Below, piece after piece: positions 23,748 to 28,388 of a stretch of 28,388 nt of DNA (position 1 is the first letter of the stretch; each line of letters opens with the position of its first letter). The notes beneath the pieces are model-generated. The model saw only the letters and a list, made by a program, of their open reading frames with translations, did no database searches and was not told where the DNA came from. Source of the DNA: WS-7 sp035635575. Its GTDB lineage: Bacteria > Eisenbacteria > RBG-16-71-46 > SZUA-252. Location: positions 1-28,388 of the forward strand of contig DASQAV010000109.1 in assembly GCA_035635575.1 (NCBI GenBank). Direction: 5' to 3'. The translations under genes were made by a program, and so were the position numbers.

Positions 23748-24539
23748 CTAGTCCCTGCCCATCCGGAAATCGGCCAGACTCTCGGGCCGCCGCCCCTGGC
23801 CGGGAGCTTCCCGGAAATCCTCCAGCCGGAACACGCCGTCCTCCAGCCTCGCGTAGGTCCTTCGCTCGATCCAGTCGCCCAGCACCAGAAGCTCCCCGTC
23901 GCTCTCGCGACGGTGCACCGGCACGTGGAAGTGCGCGAGGATGAGCGCGTCGTAGCCCTGGCGGAAGAAGGGCCGCCCCAGGGTATCGAAGAGCCACTCC
24001 TCGCTCCGACGTGCGCGCGGCGCATGCTGGCGGCTCGAGTGCGAGGTCGCGCTGGCGAGGGGGATTCCTATATCCGGGTGAACCCAGCGAAAGAGCCACC
24101 GCGCGAGCCCGTTCCGGAGCACTCCCTTGAGGAGCTTGTATCCGTGATCGCCCGGGCCCAGGCCGTCGCCGTGGGCCAGGAGGATGCGCCGGCCCTGGAG
24201 CGTGATGGGCAGGGGCTCGTCGGTGAAGGAAACGTCCAGCTCGCGGCGCAAGTAGTCTCCAATCCAGAAGTCGTGATTTCCGCCGACATAGGTGACAGGC
24301 AGTCCCGCCCGGCGCAGCTCTCCCAGCTTCTGCAGCACGCCGATGTATCGCTTGGGCACGGTGTGGCCGTATTCGAACCAGAAGTCGAAGAGATCCCCTC
24401 CCACGTAGAGGGCCGCTCGCTCGGAGAGAATCGAGTCGAAGAGGCGGAGCAGATCGCGCTCGCGGGATCGATTGGATTCGGGGGAGCCGTGGCCCAAGTG
24501 GGCGTCCGCGACAAAATAGGCGCATCGGGGCTCGGGCAT
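23748..24539 (-). CDS. lpxH: UDP-2,3-diacylglucosamine diphosphatase LpxH
   Basis: A 263-residue calcineurin-like phosphoesterase. All metal motifs of LpxH are present: ADAHLGH (D12, H14), GGDLFDFWFEYG, GNHDFW, LLAHGDGLG and LAHFHVPVH. LpxH removes UMP from UDP-2,3-diacylglucosamine to give lipid X in lipid A synthesis, at the inner face of the inner membrane. The DFWFEYG string is characteristic of LpxH within the superfamily. The start ATG 24539 has no Shine-Dalgarno; a good -10 (TATACT) ends eight bases upstream, so the mRNA should be leaderless. It stands alone on its strand and converges with the PorV-like gene with zero bases between stop codons and no terminator visible. Confidence 0.9.
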   Translation of the reverse strand: MPEPRCAYFVADAHLGHGSPESNRSRERDLLRLFDSILSERAALYVGGDLFDFWFEYGHTVPKRYIGVLQKLGELRRAGLPVTYVGGNHDFWIGDYLRRELDVSFTDEPLPITLQGRRILLAHGDGLGPGDHGYKLLKGVLRNGLARWLFRWVHPDIGIPLASATSHSSRQHAPRARRSEEWLFDTLGRPFFRQGYDALILAHFHVPVHRRESDGELLVLGDWIERRTYARLEDGVFRLEDFREAPGQGRRPESLADFRMGRD

Positions 24540-24547
24540 TGCGCGTC

Positions 24548-24575
24548 AGTATAAAGGACGTGGTTTCATGGGCAA
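24548..24575 (-). promoter_or_regulatory. lpxH promoter
   Basis: On the minus strand TTGCCC (24570-24575), 16-base spacer, TATACT (24548-24553), then eight bases to the ATG. The -10 matches consensus at five of six. Expected leader is 0-2 bases. Confidence 0.55.
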
Positions 24576-24594
24576 CCACGGTCCGCCGTTGCCC
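24570..24594. repeat. Inverted repeat over the lpxH -35
   Basis: GGGCAAC (24570-24576) and GTTGCCC (24588-24594) are perfect 7-bp arms around an 11-base centre that itself contains CGG-T-CCG. The left arm is the lpxH -35. It could be an operator controlling lpxH. Confidence 0.6.
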
Positions 24595-24634
24595 CGTAAC
24601 TGGAACCAGGCGCTCCGGAAAGCGGTATAGCAAC

Positions 24635-24664
24635 TTGACAGAGCCGGGCCGTCCTCCCTACAGT
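24635..24664 (+). promoter_or_regulatory. Promoter of the coiled-coil/htrA/amidase operon
   Basis: TTGACA (24635-24640, perfect -35), 18-base spacer, TACAGT (24659-24664). Predicted start near 24671, leaving a 27-nt leader with AGGA before the ATG at 24698. Confidence 0.7.
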
Positions 24665-24697
24665 GAGTCAGGGCAAACCTCTGGAACTCAGGAACTT

Positions 24698-25036
24698 ATG
24701 ACGACTACGACGAGCTTCTGGGATCGAGTTCAGGACGAGCTTCGCACGGCCTCCGGTAAGGCGCGCAGGGAGGCGGAGCGGGCCGTCCGCACGGGCGTGC
24801 TTCGGATGGATCTTGTCTCGCTCCGCCGTGACCGCAGGCGGGCCCAGGCCGACCTGGGCGAGCGCGCGGCCGCGCTGTGGAATGCCGAGAAGCTCGAGAG
24901 CCTGTCCGAGGATTCCGAGGCGCTTCGCCTCAAGACCCTCGTTCAATCGATCGAAGGGTTGATCGCCGCGAAGGAAGAGGAGCTGAGATCCATCCGGTCT
25001 CGGGTCCCCGATCCGGGCGCGGCAGAACCCCAGTAA
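24698..25036 (+). CDS. Small charged helical protein of unknown function
   Basis: A 112-residue soluble protein, almost all predicted helix, rich in R, E, A and L (for example RTASGKARREAERAVRTG and RRDRRRAQADLGERAAAL). It has no signal peptide, membrane segment or cysteine. A coiled coil is likely over residues 20-100. The start is the ATG after AGGA; the open frame upstream of it lies in the promoter region. It is first in a likely operon with the HtrA protease (48-base gap) and the amidase. I do not recognise the family. A helper or regulatory role for the protease is possible but only from context. Confidence 0.7.
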   Translation: MTTTTSFWDRVQDELRTASGKARREAERAVRTGVLRMDLVSLRRDRRRAQADLGERAAALWNAEKLESLSEDSEALRLKTLVQSIEGLIAAKEEELRSIRSRVPDPGAAEPQ

Positions 25037-25084
25037 CCAACCCGCGTCCCCGAGACGCACGTCGAGACGGAGGTAGCGAGAAAC

Positions 25085-26599
25085 ATGGAATCAAAGGAAA
25101 CCATCCGCGCCGCGAAAGTGCTGATCCTGGCGGGCGGGATTCTGATCATCGGCATCGTCATGGGATTCATTCTCTCGGGGAACCTGAATTTCTCCCCGAC
25201 GTCCCAGGCGCGCGAAGCATCGACTCCCGCGGTCACGTCTCTGGACAGCCCCTTCACGCAGATCGCCGACAAGACGCTCCCCGCGGTCGTGACGATCGAG
25301 ACCAAGCGGAACGTCGACGGGACCAATAATCCCCAGTACAACTTCGAGGGTCCGTACGGCGACTTCTTCAAGCGCCTCTTCCCGGACCAGCCCAACCAGC
25401 AACAGCAGCAGCAACAGCGCCCCCGCGCGCAGCAGCGGGTACCGAGCAGCGGCTCGGGATTCATCTTCACGAAGGACGGCCGGATCCTCACGAACAACCA
25501 CGTGATCCGCGACGCCTCCGACATCACCGTGGTCCTGAACGACAAGCGCAAGTTCAAGGCGAAGGTCATCGGCGCGGATCCCAGCACCGACGTCGCGGTC
25601 ATCAAGATCGACGCGCCGGACGATCTCCCGATCGTCCCCCTCGGTGATTCCGAGGACGTGCGGATCGGCGACTGGGCGGTGGCGATCGGCAACGCGCTCG
25701 GCGAGCTTTCGGGCACCTTGACCGTGGGCGTGATCAGCGGCAAGGGCCGCACGAACCTCTCCATCGTGGGAGGCGCGCCGGCCTATCAGGACTTCATCCA
25801 GACCGACGCCTCCATCAATTTCGGAAACAGCGGCGGTCCCCTCCTCAACATCCGCGGCGAGGCGATCGGCATCAACACGGCGATCAATCCCTCGGGTGAG
25901 GGAATCGGCTTCGCGATTCCGATCAACATGGCGAAGCACATCTCCGGGCAGCTCATCGCCCATGGAAGAGTGACGCGCGGCTGGCTGGGGATCGCGCCGC
26001 AGGAATTGACGCCCGAGCTGGCGGACTCCTGGGGACTTCGGAACGTCTCCGGCGTGCTCGTCGGCAGCGTGAACTCGAATACGCCCGCGGACAGCGCCGG
26101 CTTCCAGGTGAAGGACGTCATCACCGAGTTCGATGGCCGGAAGGTTTCTGACGTCCAGAACTTCAGGCTCCTCGTGGCGGACACGCCGGTCCACAAGCGG
26201 GTCCGGGTGCACGTGCTCCGCGAAGGTCAGCCGCGGGATCTCTGGGTCCGGATGGGCGAGCGCCCCGAAGAGGGCAGGCTCGGGCAGAAGAACGCGCCTC
26301 CGACCGAGCTTCTGGGCCTCTCGGTCGAGCCCGTGACGGGAGATTTCGCCAAGGAGAACAACGTCAAAGAGAAGAACGGCGTCGTCGTGACCGACGTGGG
26401 GCAGGGAAGTCCCGCCGATGACGCCGGCGTGCAGCGCGGCGACATCATCAAGGAAGTGAACGACACCAAGGTCAAGGACGTTTACGATTACAACGCGGCC
26501 ATGGACAAGGCCAAGTCGAAGAGCCCGAAGAAACCGATCGTCCTCCTCGTCAAGCGGGGGGACTCGACGCAGTTCCTGGCCGTGGACCCTGAAGGATGA
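25085..26599 (+). CDS. HtrA/DegP-type periplasmic serine protease, membrane-anchored
   Basis: A 504-residue protease-chaperone. One N-terminal hydrophobic helix (about 12-31, VLILAGGILIIGIVMGFIL) looks like a signal anchor. The trypsin-like domain has triad H139 (TNNHVI), D169 (STDVAV) and S249 (GNSGGPL). Two PDZ domains follow (about 315-395 and 415-500: GVLVGSVNSNTPADSAGFQ and GVVVTDVGQGSPADDAGVQ). A glutamine-rich loop (NQQQQQQQRPRAQQR, about 105-120) sits in the LA-loop position, where DegP has its regulatory insertion. It degrades or refolds misfolded envelope proteins. GGAGG precedes the ATG by about 11 bases. Neither degP nor degS fits exactly: two PDZ domains as in DegP, but an anchor as in DegS, so no symbol is given. 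Confidence 0.93.
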   Translation: MESKETIRAAKVLILAGGILIIGIVMGFILSGNLNFSPTSQAREASTPAVTSLDSPFTQIADKTLPAVVTIETKRNVDGTNNPQYNFEGPYGDFFKRLFPDQPNQQQQQQQRPRAQQRVPSSGSGFIFTKDGRILTNNHVIRDASDITVVLNDKRKFKAKVIGADPSTDVAVIKIDAPDDLPIVPLGDSEDVRIGDWAVAIGNALGELSGTLTVGVISGKGRTNLSIVGGAPAYQDFIQTDASINFGNSGGPLLNIRGEAIGINTAINPSGEGIGFAIPINMAKHISGQLIAHGRVTRGWLGIAPQELTPELADSWGLRNVSGVLVGSVNSNTPADSAGFQVKDVITEFDGRKVSDVQNFRLLVADTPVHKRVRVHVLREGQPRDLWVRMGERPEEGRLGQKNAPPTELLGLSVEPVTGDFAKENNVKEKNGVVVTDVGQGSPADDAGVQRGDIIKEVNDTKVKDVYDYNAAMDKAKSKSPKKPIVLLVKRGDSTQFLAVDPEG

Positions 26600-26609
26600 T
26601 CGAGAGCGG

Positions 26610-27848
26610 TTGAAGACGCTTCCATTCAAGTCGCAGTCGAGGCCCGAGCCTCCGTCCCGGCATCCGGGGAGGTGGACGGGCCTCTTCATTTTGGCGGCCG
26701 TCTCCGCGTTCGTGTTATGCGCCGTGAGTCCTCCGGCCCGGACGCCTCCGCACGCGCCCCGGCCCGCGCCCGAGCTCGTCCGCATCCGGTTCTGGACCGC
26801 CCCCGACCACACGCGCCTCGTGTTCGATCTCTCGGGCGCGCCTCCGGTCGAGCCCAAGTTCCGGCTCTCGGGTCCTTCGGCCTACGAGATCGTGCTGCCC
26901 GGCATGAAGAAATCGCTGGCGGTGACGTCGGAGTTCGTCGGGGACAGCCTCGTGGCCGATATCGTCCCGTCGCTCTCCGATTCGGGCGTGATCGTCCGGG
27001 TCGGGCTCAAGCGGCCCACGACGCCGCTGGCGTTCGTGCTCGCGGCGGCGGACGGCGTTCCCGACCGGATCGTGGTGGACGTGCCCGCTCCGCCCAATGC
27101 GCTGGCCGACACGGTGCTCCAGCAGCAGGTGAGCGAGATCAAGCGCTCCAAGCGGCTCATCGTGGCGATCGATCCCGGCCACGGCGGGGACGACACGGGG
27201 GCTCTGGGGTATCGGAGGCTCCCGGAGGCGGACATCGTCCTCGCGATCGCGAAGAAGCTCCGGGCGGAGCTGGAGCAGATTCCCGGCGTGAGCGCCATCC
27301 TGACGCGCACGGGGGACTACTTCGTCCCCCTGCAGAAGCGTGTCGAGCTCGCTCGGAAATACCAGGCCGACGTCATGATCAGCATTCACTGCAACGCGAG
27401 CCGGAATCGCGACGCGACGGGGACCGAGGTCTATTTCCTCTCGCTCACCGGCGCGACCGACGAAGCCTCGCGATCGCTGGCGGAATCGGAAAACGCGGCC
27501 GACCTGATCGGCGGCATCTCGCCGCAGGCGGGAGATGACCTTCTGGGGATTCTCTTCGATCTGCGGCAGAACGACACGATACGGCGGAGCAGCGAGCTGG
27601 CGGAGAACCTGGTGGATGCGCTTCGCGATGAGGATCGCCTGAGCATCGGGCGCGGCGTGAAGCAGGCGGGCTTCGTGGTGCTGAAGGCGCCCGATATCCC
27701 GGCGGTTTTGGTCGAGACGGCGTTCATCACGAACCCGCGCGAGGCGGCCATGTTGAAGGACGGGCAGTTCCAGTCCAAGGTGGCCGAGCGGCTTGCCGAC
27801 GGGGTGCAGACCTACATGAAGACCCACGCCCGGAGCGCTTCCAATTAG
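26610..27848 (+). CDS. N-acetylmuramoyl-L-alanine amidase with AMIN domain
   Basis: A 412-residue periplasmic enzyme. Residues about 22-40 form the export signal. An AMIN-type domain (about 50-155, VRIRFWTAPDHTRLVFDLSG) targets such enzymes to the septum or wall. The Amidase_3 domain (about 182-405) has the zinc ligands H191 (DPGHGG), E206 (PEADIV) and H260 (SIHCNAS) and the catalytic E369 (VETAFI). It cuts the amide bond between MurNAc and L-alanine, splitting septal murein. The TTG start at 26610 lies 10 bases after the protease stop; GAGAG is very close to it, so translation may depend on coupling. No in-frame ATG precedes the signal. A regulatory helix is likely in the segment around ATDEASRSLAESENAADLIGG. 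Confidence 0.9.
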   Translation: MKTLPFKSQSRPEPPSRHPGRWTGLFILAAVSAFVLCAVSPPARTPPHAPRPAPELVRIRFWTAPDHTRLVFDLSGAPPVEPKFRLSGPSAYEIVLPGMKKSLAVTSEFVGDSLVADIVPSLSDSGVIVRVGLKRPTTPLAFVLAAADGVPDRIVVDVPAPPNALADTVLQQQVSEIKRSKRLIVAIDPGHGGDDTGALGYRRLPEADIVLAIAKKLRAELEQIPGVSAILTRTGDYFVPLQKRVELARKYQADVMISIHCNASRNRDATGTEVYFLSLTGATDEASRSLAESENAADLIGGISPQAGDDLLGILFDLRQNDTIRRSSELAENLVDALRDEDRLSIGRGVKQAGFVVLKAPDIPAVLVETAFITNPREAAMLKDGQFQSKVAERLADGVQTYMKTHARSASN

Positions 27849-27874
27849 CGGGAGATCCCTGGCGGGGGAAGGGG

Positions 27875-27880
27875 TACACT
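27875..27880 (+). promoter_or_regulatory. Possible -10 element before the HMA protein gene
   Basis: TACACT resembles the -10 elements used elsewhere in the window, but no TTGAC-type -35 lies 16-18 bases upstream. Weak call; the 76-base gap shows no terminator for the amidase gene. Confidence 0.25.
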
Positions 27881-27924
27881 AGGCAGGTTCCGCATTGAAC
27901 AACGTCCGGAGGAGGAAAATCGAC

Positions 27925-28388
27925 ATGAAGCGTTCAGCAATGATCGTTCCTGCCGTTATTGCCGCCCTGAGCTTCTCGACATCGGCCTGGGCCGGCGGCG
28001 ACATGTGTCACGGGAAGTCCGAAGGCGCCGCCAAGGAGGCTTCGGTCGGCGCGCATTGCTCGCCGGGAGCCAAGGGTGCATCGATGGCGTCGGGCGAGGC
28101 CTGCAAGATCGGCGCGAGCAACGCGGTGTTCAGCTTCGCGGTGCCCACGGCCCATTGTGGCTCGTGCGTGGACAAGATCCAGACGACCGCCATGGCGCAG
28201 AAGGGTGTGCTTTGCGCGAAGGTCAATCTGGACACGAAGACGGCGTACGTGGCGGGCGACAAGAGGCTGAATCAGCGCCAGCTGGCGAAGGCCATCAAGG
28301 CCGCGGGCTTCGACTGCACGTTCAAGGACAAGGGACCGAAGGCGCGGGCCGAGCTGATGAAGATGATGGCGGCGGATGACGAGAAGGC
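27925..28388 (+). CDS. Exported heavy-metal-associated (HMA) domain protein, 3' end cut off
   Basis: The frame starts at ATG 27925 (GGAGGAGG nine bases upstream) and is still open at the window edge after 154 codons. Residues 1-23 are a signal peptide ending AWA-GG. A segment with four scattered cysteines follows (MCHGK, AHCSPG, EACKIG). An HMA-like ferredoxin fold covers about 68-135: FAVPTAHCGSCVDKIQ with the CxxC metal site, VLCAKVNLDTKTAYVAG and LNQRQLAKAIKAAGFDC. A charged C-terminal part begins near the edge. Such proteins resemble MerP-type periplasmic binders of copper, mercury or similar soft metals; the metal is not known. The extra cysteines before the domain are unusual and may form a second site. 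Confidence 0.85.
   Translation, partial: MKRSAMIVPAVIAALSFSTSAWAGGDMCHGKSEGAAKEASVGAHCSPGAKGASMASGEACKIGASNAVFSFAVPTAHCGSCVDKIQTTAMAQKGVLCAKVNLDTKTAYVAGDKRLNQRQLAKAIKAAGFDCTFKDKGPKARAELMKMMAADDEK

Noticed and set aside
27849..27924. Sigma-54 promoter before the HMA gene (CCTGGCGGGGGAAGGGG)
   Set aside because: There is a GG but no GC at the required spacing.

Overview
The window is high-GC DNA (roughly two thirds G+C by eye) from an outer-membrane bacterium. It carries LpxH for lipid A synthesis, an Omp85-like barrel, a PorV-like outer-membrane protein and a secreted M6 protease whose C-terminus resembles type IX secretion or FlgD-like sorting domains. Together with sigma-54 regulators built on TPR arrays, this suggests an uncultivated FCB-related lineage such as Candidatus Eisenbacteria. 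The taxonomic placement is inference. I see no transposase, integrase, phage gene or CRISPR array, and the gene content looks chromosomal.

Layout. (1) 1-1265: 3' part of an M1 aminopeptidase gene. (2) 1271-3192, minus strand: eno-ftsB, then an initiator tRNA with its own terminator. (3) 3203-5901, plus strand: ECF sigma factor, zinc-finger anti-sigma factor and a membrane protein with a bactofilin-like domain, all overlapping. A perfect inverted repeat joins the back-to-back -35 elements of this operon and eno. (4) 11799-5925, minus strand: five overlapping genes, rlmN, NtrY-like kinase, NtrC-type regulator, Omp85-like barrel and DUF4390 protein. (5) 11873-12829: Ppx/GppA phosphatase. (6) 12897-23747, plus strand: the most interesting block. 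A small exported protein with a long structured leader precedes a 1045-residue TPR-GAF-AAA+(sigma-54)-HTH activator. A 707-base gap follows, with two close matches to sigma-54 promoters, a paired direct repeat and a candidate small RNA. Then come an FN3 lipoprotein, a DUF4384 protein, an M6 protease with FG-GAP repeats and a PorV-family protein. (7) 24539-23748, minus strand: lpxH. (8) 24635-27848, plus strand: a small coiled-coil protein, an HtrA protease and an AMIN-amidase, a likely envelope-maintenance operon. (9) From 27925: an exported HMA-domain protein that runs off the window.

How it fits together. Much of the window concerns the envelope: septum formation, envelope-linked sigma/anti-sigma control, outer-membrane barrels, lipid A, periplasmic proteolysis, murein hydrolysis and surface protein export. 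The sigma-54 block can be read as one module in which the TPR activator, possibly with the small exported protein beside it, switches on a small RNA and the lipoprotein/DUF4384 pair. That functional link is a hypothesis.

A second theme is start-site architecture. Several genes have a housekeeping promoter so close to the start codon that the mRNA should be leaderless or nearly so (eno, rlmN, M6 protease, lpxH). Others have clear Shine-Dalgarno sequences.
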